Source of the DNA: Nitrospirota bacterium
GTDB lineage: Bacteria; Nitrospirota; Thermodesulfovibrionia; Thermodesulfovibrionales; UBA6898
DNA length: 53,600 nt
Assembly (NCBI GenBank): GCA_021825365.1
Contig: JAKAHR010000023.1
Span: 1 to 53,600 of the forward strand
Direction of reading: 5' to 3'
Shown here piece by piece: positions 9,528 through 17,425 of the stretch (within the stretch, counting starts at the first letter, position 1; each line of letters opens with the position of its first letter). The position numbers were made by a program, and so were the translations under genes. The notes beneath the pieces are model-generated. The model was not told the DNA's origin. It saw only the letters and a list, made by a program, of their open reading frames with translations, and searched no databases.

Positions 9528-9905
9528 TCACTCGTATTTTCTCAAATCCCTTTCAGAAAGGCCGAAGTAATGGCCGACCTCGTGTACGAGCGTCTTCCGG
9601 ATCTCCTCGACCAGTTGCCGCTCTGACGAGCAGATAGACTCTATATTCTTCCGGAAGAGAAGGATCGAATCGGGAAGGGGAGGAGCTATGTCGAAGAATC
9701 CGCCCTTATGGGGAAAAGGGACCCCGGTGAAGAGCCCGAGAAGTTCATCCCTGCGCACGCCGACACGTCCCGCCTCCTCTGAACTCGGGTAGTCTTCGAC
9801 AATGACCGTGATATTGGTGAAGTACTGCGTATATTCTTCCGGCAGTGATTCCAATGCCTGATTTACAAGCTCTTCGAAATGCTCTCTGCTCGTCCTGAAG
9901 GGCAT
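9528..9905 (-). CDS. Zincin-like metallopeptidase (DUF1025 type)
   Basis: This 125-residue cytoplasmic protein, the usual family length, ends with the zincin site H108-E-V-G-H112 followed by YFGLSERDL. The third ligand is the Asp/Glu region after FGLS, as in the minimal metallopeptidases of the DUF1025 family. An N-terminal helical segment (FEELVNQALESLPEEY) is also characteristic. The physiological substrate of this family is unknown. It is the first of a run of minus-strand genes; no partner is implied by position. Confidence 0.88.
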   Translation of the reverse strand: MPFRTSREHFEELVNQALESLPEEYTQYFTNITVIVEDYPSSEEAGRVGVRRDELLGLFTGVPFPHKGGFFDIAPPLPDSILLFRKNIESICSSERQLVEEIRKTLVHEVGHYFGLSERDLRKYE

Positions 9906-9939
9906 GGCGTTTACCCGGGAGATCGGCCGCTCCGTCTTC

Positions 9940-10332
9940 TCAGGATTTATTTTTTTTGCTGTACACGATGACGGTGTGCTTGCCGAGGACAGCGACAGTC
10001 AGATCATGTTGCGCGGCGATCGCCTTGAGGACCTCGTTCCATGGCGTATTGTCTTTCTTAATCGTGATCTTGCCGGCGATATCAGGAGACACGAAGACTT
10101 CGATCTGGTCCCTGCTCTTCGCAACATCAGCGACCATACGCAGGACCTGGTAGAGGTTTGCATCGAGGAAGTCGATCGAGATGGGGCTGGAGGTTATATT
10201 CAGGCCGGAAGCTGCGGGTTTCTGCTCATACTGCTGCAGGTCCTTGTTCGAATAGACCTTGCCCTGCGCAAAGAGCGGGGAGGTGGCAAGAAGCATCAGC
10301 ATCAACGAAAGTATGATCCCATTCTTTATCAT
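9940..10332 (-). CDS. Exported STN-domain protein, secretin N-terminus-like
   Basis: The protein has 130 residues. The start is the ATG at 10332, which has AAAGGGGGACGA directly upstream and begins a clear signal peptide (MIKNGIILSLMLMLLATSPLFA-Q). A longer in-frame start at 10410 would put a non-signal extension in front and is rejected. The mature part holds one STN domain (ISIDFLDANLYQVLRMVAD... about 55-125), found at the N-terminus of secretins such as PilQ and of TonB receptors. No secretin barrel follows, so this is a free-standing periplasmic domain. It could be an accessory protein of a type IV pilus or secretion system encoded elsewhere. Confidence 0.82.
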   Translation of the reverse strand: MIKNGIILSLMLMLLATSPLFAQGKVYSNKDLQQYEQKPAASGLNITSSPISIDFLDANLYQVLRMVADVAKSRDQIEVFVSPDIAGKITIKKDNTPWNEVLKAIAAQHDLTVAVLGKHTVIVYSKKNKS

Positions 10333-10538
10333 TCGTCCCCCTTTGATACGAGAGGATTTATCTGCACATGGCCTTTTCTTGTTCGCGCCGCTGAATTTCG
10401 TTGGTGACAAAGTATAACACGGGAACGGACCGAGAGGACATCCCTTGTTTTGTACCCCGCGCCCCGGCCTCGGCCCGGATGTTCAGCCCGGCCCGGGCGT
10501 AACGGGGAAGAGGCACCGGCGATTTCCGGATGCCGCTG

Positions 10539-11111
10539 TCATGTTCCCTTTTTGAGCTTGCGGGTCCATGATACCAGGCTCGCCAGGAGTTCCTGAATCT
10601 TCTTTCTTGCGGCATCATCCGTCAGTCGGCCTGTCTGGTCGACCTTATCGGCGGCAAAGGGCACCATGACCTCAGGCTGGTTCACCGGATACATGTTCAG
10701 GAAGACGAAGCACTGCCTCAGGTGGTACTGGGCCCGTGCAGAGCCGAGCATGCCCACCGATGCTCCCATGACTGCAACCGGTTTCCCGTCCCAGGCGTTG
10801 TCTCCGTACGGACGCGAAGCCCAGTCGAGGGCGTTCTTCAGGACACCCGGTATGGAATAGTTATACTCGGGAGTTGCGATGAGGATTGCATCGGCAGCTC
10901 GTATCTTCGCCTTGAACTCCTTCACCCTGTCGGGGGGCTGGCCTTCCAGGTCCTGGTTAAACGGCGGGATGCCTTCGAGATCGAAGATCTCGATCTCGGC
11001 GTTTGGCGGCATCAGTTCGACTGACGCGCGAAGAAGCGCCTTGTTGTATGAGGCCTTGCGAAGGCTCCCCGTAAAGCCGAAAATCCGTATCCTGTTCTCC
11101 CCGTCGTCCAT
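10539..11111 (-). CDS. NAD(P)H-dependent FMN reductase
   Basis: This 190-residue flavodoxin-like protein has the FMN phosphate loop GSLRKASYNKAL near the N-terminus and the family motif TPEYNYSIPGVLKNALDWASRP. It belongs to the NADPH-dependent FMN reductase/ChrR-azoreductase family. It probably reduces quinones, chromate or azo compounds through bound FMN in the cytosol; the sequence does not give the substrate. It is transcribed leftward alone, with an ATG preceded by AAAAGGAGACAG. Confidence 0.9.
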   Translation of the reverse strand: MDDGENRIRIFGFTGSLRKASYNKALLRASVELMPPNAEIEIFDLEGIPPFNQDLEGQPPDRVKEFKAKIRAADAILIATPEYNYSIPGVLKNALDWASRPYGDNAWDGKPVAVMGASVGMLGSARAQYHLRQCFVFLNMYPVNQPEVMVPFAADKVDQTGRLTDDAARKKIQELLASLVSWTRKLKKGT

Positions 11112-11226
11112 GGCTGTCTCCTTTTGTAAGAAGGCCCGGCACCGCTATGCCGAGCCGGTGGCTATAGGCAAAGGATAGCATATTATCGGAAGATTGCCAG
11201 TTTGCTGCGGTGACTGCCGCGGCAGC

Positions 11227-12123
11227 TCAGGCCGGATCTTGTTTGATCTGGAGCAGGAAGATGGAGGACATCACCAGCAATGCGCCTGCCATCTGAACAG
11301 GCCCCAATACCTCTCCGACCACGAAGTAGGCAGCCACCCCGGCAAAGACCGGTTCGAGGGTGGCGGTTATGCTGGCCCGGGTCGAGCGGATGATGACGAT
11401 ACCCTTGTTGTAAAAACCAAAGGGCAGGATCGTCCCGACGATGCCGATAAAGGCGATCCCCCACCACTGCCGGGCGGCATAGCCTCCGGCAAAGGCGGCC
11501 AGGGGAGGGTGGACGATATTGCAGGCGAGTCCGGCAAATAAAAGCGCATAGAAAAGAACGGTCCAGGGGGCATAGGAACGCATGCCGGATTCACTCTTCA
11601 TTGTATACCACGCGAATCCGGCGGCAGAGGCGAGGCCTGAAATGATCCCGGCCCTGTTCAGGGAGATCAGGTCGACATCGTAGGCGCCCACCACCAGATA
11701 GCACCCTCCGACAGCGGTGAAAATGGCGATGAGGGTATTGAAGGAGAGCCTCCTTCCGCCAAAGAGGAAGCCGTAGACCGCTATGATGACCGGTGACTGG
11801 TACTGCAGGAGTATGGCGGCTGCCACCTGGATCTTGCTGATCGCATAGAGGTACGTGAATTGCGCGAATGCCAGGATGAGGCCCAGCAGCAGGAAGTAGG
11901 GCAGGTCCTTCCGGTCTATGGCGAGGAGTCGGCGTCTGCCGGCGCCCAGCCACAGCAGCAGTGACAGGCAGCCGATGGTGGTTCTCAGCTGGACAAGCTG
12001 CACGGGGGCTACGCCGCCGAGGAAGAGGTACTTCGAGACCGTGCCTGATACGGCCCACAACGCCGCCGCAAGAAGAACATAGGCATACCCCCGCAACAGG
12101 GGTCGGGCTTCGGATATCCACAT
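11227..12123 (-). CDS. EamA/DMT-family transporter
   Basis: This 298-residue protein has ten predicted membrane helices in two EamA repeats. The first repeat starts ...YVLLAAALWAVSGTVSKYLF and the second near GIISGLASAAGFAWYTMKSE. Proteins of this type export amino acids, metabolites or drugs across the inner membrane; the substrate cannot be read from sequence. It starts at the ATG at 12123, whose upstream region is shared with the divergent response regulator gene. Confidence 0.9.
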   Translation of the reverse strand: MWISEARPLLRGYAYVLLAAALWAVSGTVSKYLFLGGVAPVQLVQLRTTIGCLSLLLWLGAGRRRLLAIDRKDLPYFLLLGLILAFAQFTYLYAISKIQVAAAILLQYQSPVIIAVYGFLFGGRRLSFNTLIAIFTAVGGCYLVVGAYDVDLISLNRAGIISGLASAAGFAWYTMKSESGMRSYAPWTVLFYALLFAGLACNIVHPPLAAFAGGYAARQWWGIAFIGIVGTILPFGFYNKGIVIIRSTRASITATLEPVFAGVAAYFVVGEVLGPVQMAGALLVMSSIFLLQIKQDPA

Positions 12124-12329
12124 CGTGATATTATGCGCCCGGCGATCGCTTTACACAAACATGACCGGCCCGCCTTTCCGGGGAATCGCGGCAGCTATAT
12201 AATCAATAATCAACATGGACACTTCACAACCACCTCCGGCCGGTCCGCATTGGCTGAAGCCCCGGCGGAGCGACTGTTTGCCCATGGCACGGCTATTGCT
12301 AAATGGAAGGCAGAGTTCTCCCCGCCCTG

Positions 12330-12352
12330 TCCCCTCCCTCAAAGGGGAGGGG
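12330..12352. repeat. Short palindrome ahead of the response regulator
   Basis: TCCCCTCCCT, a short CAA loop and GGGGAGGGGA form a near-perfect hairpin in the leader of the receiver gene. It resembles mobile REP-type small palindromes and lacks a U-tract, so it is unlikely to be a terminator. No function is evident. Confidence 0.5.
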
Positions 12353-12408
12353 AATCTTTTGGTTTGACACGGCGGAGAAGAGACACCAGGATCAACGGAG
12401 GTAACGAG

Positions 12409-12816
12409 GTGATCGTATGTGACGGGGCAGGGGGCATGGACGCGGTGACCGGCAGGATATTGATAGTCGAGGACGAGGAGACCCTGCGGGAATCGCTGAA
12501 GAGGATCTTTGTGCGGGAGGGGTATGAGGTCGACTGCGTCGGCAGTTCAGAGTCTGCCCTCTCTACCATACAGCAGACTGTCTACGACGTCGTCGTGTCG
12601 GACATCATGCTGCCGGGTATGGACGGCCTGGAGCTGCTGAAGAGGTGCATGGCGAGCAACCCCCGGCTCGCCATAATCATCATAACCGCCTATGCGTCTA
12701 TTGATTCGGCGGTAACGGCGATAAAGGAAGGGGCCTATGACTACCTGGTGAAGCCTGTCATGCATGAGGAAATCAAGGACATAATACGAAGGGCCCTCCA
12801 GGAGAGATACTCGTAG
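12409..12816 (+). CDS. Single-domain response regulator (CheY-like receiver)
   Basis: The receiver fold is complete: acidic pair in ILIVEDEE, phospho-acceptor D65 in DVVVSDIMLPGMDG, the Thr in IITAYAS and the Lys in YDYLVKPV. There is no output domain, so it acts by protein contact or phosphotransfer. I chose the GTG at 12409, which has GGAGGT ending 6 nt upstream; this gives 135 residues. An ATG at 12436 also fits. Longer in-frame extensions back to 12133 run through a palindrome and are not coding. No histidine kinase is adjacent. The next gene starts from its own promoter. Confidence 0.9.
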   Translation: MIVCDGAGGMDAVTGRILIVEDEETLRESLKRIFVREGYEVDCVGSSESALSTIQQTVYDVVVSDIMLPGMDGLELLKRCMASNPRLAIIIITAYASIDSAVTAIKEGAYDYLVKPVMHEEIKDIIRRALQERYS

Positions 12817-12837
12817 GAATAATCAGGGGTGCGGCTA

Positions 12838-12846
12838 TGCTATAAT
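12838..12846 (+). promoter_or_regulatory. Extended -10 promoter, leaderless start of the HD gene
   Basis: TGCTATAAT is a consensus extended -10. It ends 5 nt before the ATG at 12852, with no Shine-Dalgarno sequence between. The transcript should start at the initiator codon. Confidence 0.65.
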
Positions 12847-12851
12847 CTCCC

Positions 12852-13478
12852 ATGGCCGCCGGTCATGATCCAGCTCTCTCCGGAAGATCTTCCCTGAAAT
12901 ATGGTGACGCCCTGTCGCTGGTCGACCGGTACGGCAAGGACGCTTCCTGGATACGCCACTGCAAGGCGGTATCCGTGCTGGCGAAGCGGTATGCCGAGAT
13001 CTTTTCTGCCGGCTACGATCTTGACGCCGGTTTTGTCAGGACAGCGGCCCTTCTCCACGACATCGGCCGCTACAAGACCCACGATCCGATCATGCACGGG
13101 GTCGAAGGGTATTGGCTTCTGACCAATCTCGGTTACCATCGTGAGGCCTTTGTCTGTGCCTCGCATATCCTGTGCGGTTTGGAAAGGGATGAAGCTGTCC
13201 GGCATGGGCTTCCTGACCAGGATTTCATCCCCCGGACCTTCGAAGAGCGGCTTATCCCGGTAATCGACAGCCTCGTGGAGTTTGACCGGCCGACTACACT
13301 TCATGCGCGCGTCGCCTCTATTCAGCGACGGTATCAGGGGAACGACGCCTATCTGCAGAGGATCGAACAGGCGGCGGAGAAGGTGCAGCGCTTTATGGAC
13401 CATGTCAACAGGGAATTCTGTATCTCCATGGAAGACGTGGCAGCCGAGACGTTGTCTGCAGGGCCGGGGATCGTTTAG
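12852..13478 (+). CDS. HD-domain phosphohydrolase (HDIG type)
   Basis: This 208-residue protein carries the metal-binding set of HD hydrolases: H36 (WIRHCKAV), H69-D70 in LLHDIGRYKTHD, then H residues near 76-80 and a later Asp in VIDSLVEFD. The HDIG form suggests a nucleotide or dinucleotide phosphohydrolase, for example of the YqeK type, but no GYP motif of c-di-GMP phosphodiesterases is present. Its start lies 5 nt after a consensus -10 box, so it should be translated from a leaderless mRNA. It lies downstream of a receiver gene but has its own promoter. Confidence 0.88.
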   Translation: MAAGHDPALSGRSSLKYGDALSLVDRYGKDASWIRHCKAVSVLAKRYAEIFSAGYDLDAGFVRTAALLHDIGRYKTHDPIMHGVEGYWLLTNLGYHREAFVCASHILCGLERDEAVRHGLPDQDFIPRTFEERLIPVIDSLVEFDRPTTLHARVASIQRRYQGNDAYLQRIEQAAEKVQRFMDHVNREFCISMEDVAAETLSAGPGIV

Positions 13479-13543
13479 CCGGTCCAGCAACCGCTTCCGT
13501 CTCCCGCAGAAAGGGCCGCGTCCCGCCCGCCTCCATGTCAGGT

Positions 13544-14971
13544 TCATATCACGTTGAGGACCATCAGGCGCGACTCGGTCATCTCCTCGATCGCATACCG
13601 TAGCCCCTCCCTGCCGAAGCCTGACCGTTTTACTCCGCCGTAGGGCATGTGGTCCACGCGGTATGTCGGTACGTCGTTGATGATCACCCCCCCCGCCTCT
13701 ATCTGCTCGAAGGCATGGAAGGCATTTCTGAGGCTGGCCGTGAAGACGCCAGCCTGAAGGCCGTAGACGGTGTCATTGACCGCCCGTATTCCCTCCTCAA
13801 CGTCCCTGATCCTTGCGACGGTGACGACCGGCGCGAAGACCTCCATGCAGCTTACCTTCATCTCGGGGGTCGTATCATTCAGCACCGTCGGCACGTAGAA
13901 GTTGCCCTCTCTCCTGCCCCCGGTGACGACCCGTGCCCCCGCGCCGATCGCCTCCTGCACCCAGGTCCCGACACGGTTGATGTTGTCGTCGTCTATCATC
14001 GGGCCGATGTCCGTCTCATCAGACAGGGGGTCCCCGCCCCTGAGTTTCCCGACAAGCGGGATGAATCTCGAAAGGAATGAGTCAAAGACCTTTTCGTGTA
14101 TATAGATCCTCTGAACAGAGATGCAGACCTGGCCCGCATAGGAGAAGGCGCCGGTGACGCAGCGGCCTGCCGCATAGTCCAGGTCAGCTGTCTCGTCAAT
14201 GATCACCCCCGCGTTGCCGCCCAGTTCGAGCAGCACTTTTTTGTGAACGGCCTTTCCCTTCAGCGCCCATCCTACTGTTGCGCTGCCGGTAAAACTGAGG
14301 ACCTTTATCCTTTCGTCCATAAGGGCCGCCTCGGCATCGGCCGTTCCGCACGGGATGACGCTTAACCCTTCAGGCGGAAGACCGGCCTCAAGGACGATAT
14401 CGCCCAGGAGCAGGGCGGTGATGGGAGTGCGGGACGAAGGTTTCAGGATGATCGGGTTTCCGGCTGCTATCGACGGGGCTATCTTGTGAGCGACGAGGTT
14501 GAGGGGGAAGTTAAAGGGGGAGATGCCGAAGACCGGACCCGCCGGAAAACGGCGTGTCAACCCCCACCTGCCCGCTGAAGGTGCGTTACGGTCAAGGGGT
14601 ATCATTTCTCCGCCTATCCGTTGCGCCTCTTCCGCCGCAATCCCGAAGGTGAGGGCGGCACGGTCGACTTCGGACCGCGACTCGCGTATGGGCTTTCCGC
14701 ATTCAAGCGTTATGGTCCGCGCGATCTCCTCCCGTCTCCTGCGGATGATTTCGGCGACCTCGCCGAGGATCTCCCCCTTCCTGTGTGAGGGGAGATTCGC
14801 CAGCATACGGCGCGCCTGATCGGCGGTTTCGACCGCTGCCCGCGCTTCGGCGGGTCCGGCCCAGCAGACCTCGCCCACGACGTCTCCGTTAAAGGGATTA
14901 AAGATGCTGACGATCTTTTCTGTCGTGACCCTTCGGCCTCCGACGAGAATTTCCCGAGGATTCTTTATCAT
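13544..14971 (-). CDS. NAD(P)-dependent aldehyde dehydrogenase
   Basis: These 475 residues cover the full aldehyde dehydrogenase fold: N154 in ISPFNFP, E249 in LLELGGNAG and the nucleophile C283 in YAGQVCISVQR. The GGVKRSGFGREG near the C-terminus is also typical. The Gln before the nucleophile (GQVCI) and overall pattern place it near lactaldehyde, succinate-semialdehyde and non-phosphorylating glyceraldehyde-3-phosphate dehydrogenases; I cannot choose between them. The ATG is at 14971, with GAAAGGGG upstream. It is monocistronic as far as can be seen. Confidence 0.93.
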   Translation of the reverse strand: MIKNPREILVGGRRVTTEKIVSIFNPFNGDVVGEVCWAGPAEARAAVETADQARRMLANLPSHRKGEILGEVAEIIRRRREEIARTITLECGKPIRESRSEVDRAALTFGIAAEEAQRIGGEMIPLDRNAPSAGRWGLTRRFPAGPVFGISPFNFPLNLVAHKIAPSIAAGNPIILKPSSRTPITALLLGDIVLEAGLPPEGLSVIPCGTADAEAALMDERIKVLSFTGSATVGWALKGKAVHKKVLLELGGNAGVIIDETADLDYAAGRCVTGAFSYAGQVCISVQRIYIHEKVFDSFLSRFIPLVGKLRGGDPLSDETDIGPMIDDDNINRVGTWVQEAIGAGARVVTGGRREGNFYVPTVLNDTTPEMKVSCMEVFAPVVTVARIRDVEEGIRAVNDTVYGLQAGVFTASLRNAFHAFEQIEAGGVIINDVPTYRVDHMPYGGVKRSGFGREGLRYAIEEMTESRLMVLNVI

Positions 14972-15150
14972 GGTATCTCGCCCCTTTCAGATAGTATTCT
15001 TACTGATATAGTAGCACCGAAAAGGAGACAATCAGACGGAGAAGACTGGTGAAGGTGTTCGGCAGGGCTATGGTGATGGGTTCAGGGATGTCGACGGATC
15101 CGGGGACATTGCTCCAGGGACAGGAAATGGATGCAGCGGTTCGCGGTTTC

Positions 15151-15191
15151 GACAATCTGCGGCAGCGGCTTCGGCGCTGCCGCAGATTGTC
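15151..15191. repeat. Perfect 17-bp stem-loop downstream of the 52-residue gene
   Basis: GACAATCTGCGGCAGCG (15151-15167) pairs perfectly with its complement at 15175-15191 across a 7-nt loop (GCTTCGG). It begins 7 nt after the stop of the small minus-strand gene. There is no U-run on either strand, so it is not a classical intrinsic terminator. It may stabilise the 3' end of that short mRNA. Confidence 0.8.
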
Positions 15192-15197
15192 GGACTA

Positions 15198-15356
15198 TTA
15201 GCGCTCGCAGCAGAGGCGGCGCATCCTCTTCTTGCCGGAGGCTGAAACAGAGAGGACGACCTCTATCTTCTTCCCGCAAAGCTTGCAGAGCTGTGACTTG
15301 CTCTTGGCGTCGGCTCGCGCTGAGACGTCGGTCTTTGACTTGACTTTCTCGGCCAT
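15198..15356 (-). CDS. 52-residue basic Cys4 protein (zinc-ribbon-like)
   Basis: The ATG at 15356 follows AAAGGAGGTAGTATC, one of the best ribosome sites in the window. The protein is strongly basic with two cysteine pairs, CKLCGKK at 24-30 and the C-terminal CCER (C49, C50), which could bind one zinc. The N-terminal 20 residues are Lys/Ser/Ala-rich and probably disordered, suggesting RNA or ribosome contact. I do not recognise a named family. A promoter lies at 15512-15541, about 150 nt upstream, and a perfect stem-loop follows the stop. Its upstream neighbour on the same strand is the IF-2-like gene. Confidence 0.75.
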   Translation of the reverse strand: MAEKVKSKTDVSARADAKSKSQLCKLCGKKIEVVLSVSASGKKRMRRLCCER

Positions 15357-15511
15357 GATACTACCTCCTTTCGTACGATGAATACAATCCTGTTCAATCG
15401 CCGGGGCACGGCATCAGCATGCACGCACGTTCCCCGTACAGGGTCTCTCGTGCTTGTGCGGGACCGCCGGACATGCCTGACACGACGGGAGAAAACGCAT
15501 TAAAACTTCTA

Positions 15512-15541
15512 AATATAATAGTGAAACACTCTATTTGTCAA
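15512..15541 (-). promoter_or_regulatory. Sigma-70-type promoter for the 52-residue gene
   Basis: On the minus strand, TTGACA (15541-15536) is followed after 18 nt by TATATT (15517-15512). It lies between the IF-2-like gene and the small Cys4 gene and leaves a leader of about 150 nt. Confidence 0.5.
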
Positions 15542-15625
15542 GAGATACGGGTCTTTTGCGGCCCAAGACACGGTTGACTCTTTCCCGGCAGCAGACGGTG
15601 AAAGAGAAATGTACAGACAACTATG

Positions 15626-16336
15626 CTATTTCCGTAGGATGCTGCCGGTGGGCTCCCAACGTCGCCGGCGGCCTGGCGGAGGGTTTCGGAAGCTCTCGAC
15701 AATGTCTCCGATCCTGGCCCGGCTGAAGTCCTTTGTCTTGATGCCGACCCTCTGGCCGGGGGTCGCTTTTTGCACGGATGTATCACCCAGGTGCATGGAC
15801 TCTATGACCCCGGTATACACCGGGCCTGAGGCCGAAATTACACGAAAGTGCTGGCCGAGAGCAAGGGAGCCGTCGCTCACCTCACATCCCATGATAATGC
15901 CCTTCCTGCTGCTCTTGAAGAGGGCGATCACCCGCGCTGATCCGATAATCTGTTCATCAGGTGCCGGCTGAACCAGCATTTCAGCCAGTGTCTTCAGGTC
16001 TCTTTCCAGTGAATAGATGACGTCGTGCAGGTGTACATCCACGCGGTGTTCTCTGAGTAGCGGTTCCAGACGCGGCATGACATTGACCTGAAAGCCTACG
16101 ATCACCCTGCCGGCTGTCTCTGCAAGCAGGATGTCTGATTTGGATACGGCACCCACGCTGCTGTGGATGATTATGATGTCCATTCCGGGCACGGCGATCT
16201 CTCCAATGGCGGTTGTCGCCGCCTCAAGGCTGCCTACGGAGTCGCACTTGAGCACAATCTCCAGCTTCGGAAGCGGGGGTGTTGATCGATCCGGGGTCGG
16301 TTTCACGCGTGCTGGCCCTCTTCTCCATGCTATCAC
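15626..16336 (-). CDS. Stand-alone IF-2 C-terminal half (C1-C2 domains) without GTPase
   Basis: These 236 residues align over nearly their whole length with the C-terminal part of translation initiation factor IF-2. IVLKCDSVGSLEAA matches the IF-2 'lKaDvqGSlEAi' strand, IHSSVGAVSKSDILLA the 'GvGxItEsDvxLA' segment, and VIGFQVNV, HDVIYSLERDLK, IIGSARVIALFK, GIIMGCEVSDG, VYTGVIESMH and ARIGDIVESF follow in the IF-2 order. The G domain and N-terminus are absent. In IF-2 the C2 domain binds initiator fMet-tRNA, so this protein may bind tRNA or the ribosome without GTP. The start is uncertain: the GTG at 16336 has no clear ribosome site, and a GTG at 16306 preceded by AGAAGAGGG is an alternative. 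The C-terminal tail (PPPGRRRR) is basic. Confidence 0.8.
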   Translation of the reverse strand: MIAWRRGPARVKPTPDRSTPPLPKLEIVLKCDSVGSLEAATTAIGEIAVPGMDIIIIHSSVGAVSKSDILLAETAGRVIVGFQVNVMPRLEPLLREHRVDVHLHDVIYSLERDLKTLAEMLVQPAPDEQIIGSARVIALFKSSRKGIIMGCEVSDGSLALGQHFRVISASGPVYTGVIESMHLGDTSVQKATPGQRVGIKTKDFSRARIGDIVESFRNPPPGRRRRWEPTGSILRK

Positions 16337-16356
16337 GTAATGATTGGCGGGACAAC

Positions 16357-16380
16357 GGCCCCTTTCCCGGGAAAGGGGCC
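16357..16380. terminator. 24-bp perfect palindrome between the Cys-rich and IF-2-like genes
   Basis: GGCCCCTTTCCCGGGAAAGGGGCC is a perfect palindrome. It begins about 26 nt after the stop of the Cys-rich gene in transcription order and lies just ahead of the IF-2-like gene. It probably ends or attenuates that transcript, though there is no U-tract after it. Confidence 0.5.
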
Positions 16381-16406
16381 TGTACAGCAGGATATCGTCC
16401 TGGCGG

Positions 16407-16829
16407 CTACATGACCTGTTTCATCGGCTTGCCGCATGAGCAGTTGCCGGGTTTGTCTGAAATGGAATTGCACTTGCAGCCTTCTCCGCAGGCGCAGATG
16501 TACTTGCCCTTCAGGCTGATCTTCTTGACCGGGTTGCCGCACCCGCACTTGGAGTGGTCCTTCTCGTCTATCTTGCAGGTGCAGCCGGTGCCGCACGTGC
16601 AGAAGAGGGCATTTCCGTTTTCGATCGCCAAAAGATGTGTCTGTTTCATGGGCTTGCCGCAACTGCAGTTTCCGGGCTCCCTGGACATAGAGTTGCAGTT
16701 GCAGTCAGGGCCGCAGTTGCATACATAGTAAAGGGAATTTGCCGTGCTTTCAGCCGCCTTTTCGGCTGCAAAGGCGACAGCGGTGATCATGAGTGCAAGG
16801 ACTGCAGCGATGATGACTAATCTTTTCAT
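16407..16829 (-). CDS. Exported cysteine-rich triple-repeat protein, probable metal binder
   Basis: A signal peptide (MKRLVIIAAVLALMITAVAFA) is followed by three tandem units, each with exactly the spacing CxC-x3-CxC-x9-CxC: C37/39/43/45/55/57, C77/79/83/85/95/97 and C112/114/118/120/130/132. The outer two share CNS(M/I)S-x-(E/K)PGNCSCGKPMKQ. Eighteen cysteines in 120 mature residues, all paired as CxC or with glycine neighbours, suggest thiolate metal clusters, as in metallothioneins, but here the protein is exported. I know no family with this exact spacing. The ribosome site GAAAGGAGGTGAAACC precedes the ATG. A perfect palindrome follows the gene. Confidence 0.85.
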   Translation of the reverse strand: MKRLVIIAAVLALMITAVAFAAEKAAESTANSLYYVCNCGPDCNCNSMSREPGNCSCGKPMKQTHLLAIENGNALFCTCGTGCTCKIDEKDHSKCGCGNPVKKISLKGKYICACGEGCKCNSISDKPGNCSCGKPMKQVM

Positions 16830-16950
16830 GGTTTCACCTCCTTTCGCTACATGAACTTGCTGACAGAAGATTATGGATATGGCTCCACGGTACCACGGCG
16901 GACGCTTGTGGTCAAGGAGTGTTTACCGGCTGGTCAGGAGGCGGTTGGTT

Positions 16951-17208
16951 TCAGGATGCAGCCGGGGCTCCCTGAGAGTATGTGCAGTTATTGATGAGGG
17001 AACGGTACCTGGAGCGTGGCTTTGTACCGCCTGTCCTCTCGATGTCAAAGGACTCAAGCGTATAGGGGCAGGTCACCTGCTCCTCCGCGCTTATCTCAGC
17101 CGACATGTCGAGGAAACATGGTTCAAAGGTGAAAGCGCAAAGGTCATGATCATCGAGATATCCGCACCGTGTTTTCATCCAGCACAGTTTCTTGGAAATG
17201 GATCTCAT
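16951..17208 (-). CDS. 85-residue cysteine-containing protein, unknown function
   Basis: The ATG at 17208 is preceded by GGGAGGT at 5-nt spacing; the longer frame to 17268 has no such site. Cysteines lie at 9, 15, 24, 31, 47 and 75 (KKLCWMKTRCGY, HDLCAF, EPCFLD), spaced irregularly. There is no signal peptide or membrane helix. I do not recognise it. Its neighbour downstream on the same strand is the Cys-rich repeat gene, about 120 bp on; a functional link is possible but not shown. Confidence 0.65.
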   Translation of the reverse strand: MRSISKKLCWMKTRCGYLDDHDLCAFTFEPCFLDMSAEISAEEQVTCPYTLESFDIERTGGTKPRSRYRSLINNCTYSQGAPAAS

Positions 17209-17370
17209 GTCGAACCTCCCTGGCGCTGATTTCCGGCTGGAGTACCGGTAGCCGGTGAAGATTATCATTCAAAATGCGTACCCGGCTGGATGTCTCAAAA
17301 TAATGTTTCACATAATCAGGGCATTATGGCACTTATATGACAAGCTACTTTAGGTTATGTATGGGGAATA

Positions 17371-17388
17371 TGCGTGGCCTGCCACGCA
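17371..17388. promoter_or_regulatory. Operator-like palindrome upstream of the DsrE gene
   Basis: TGCGTGGC-CT-GCCACGCA is a perfect inverted repeat of 8-bp arms about 38 bp upstream of the -35 box of the DsrE promoter. The size and symmetry fit a dimeric regulator site; the protein is unknown. Confidence 0.4.
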
Positions 17389-17425
17389 AGTGTGGCAAAT
17401 GAAAGGGACACTTCGAGGGGCATTA

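Noticed and set aside
9940..10332. Full secretin (PilQ) gene
   Set aside because: Only the STN domain is present; the frame ends after 130 residues without a barrel domain.
12133..12408. N-terminal extension of the response regulator back to an ATG at 12133
   Set aside because: The extension crosses a REP-like palindrome, has no domain, and a GTG with a good ribosome site lies at 12409.
15048..15200. Plus-strand frame of about 50 codons (GTG at 15048) opposite the 52-residue gene
   Set aside because: It runs through the 17-bp stem-loop and overlaps the better-supported minus-strand gene; its ribosome site is weak.
16873..17229. 118-codon plus-strand frame opposite the 85-residue gene
   Set aside because: No ribosome site, while the minus-strand frame has GGGAGGT at ideal spacing.
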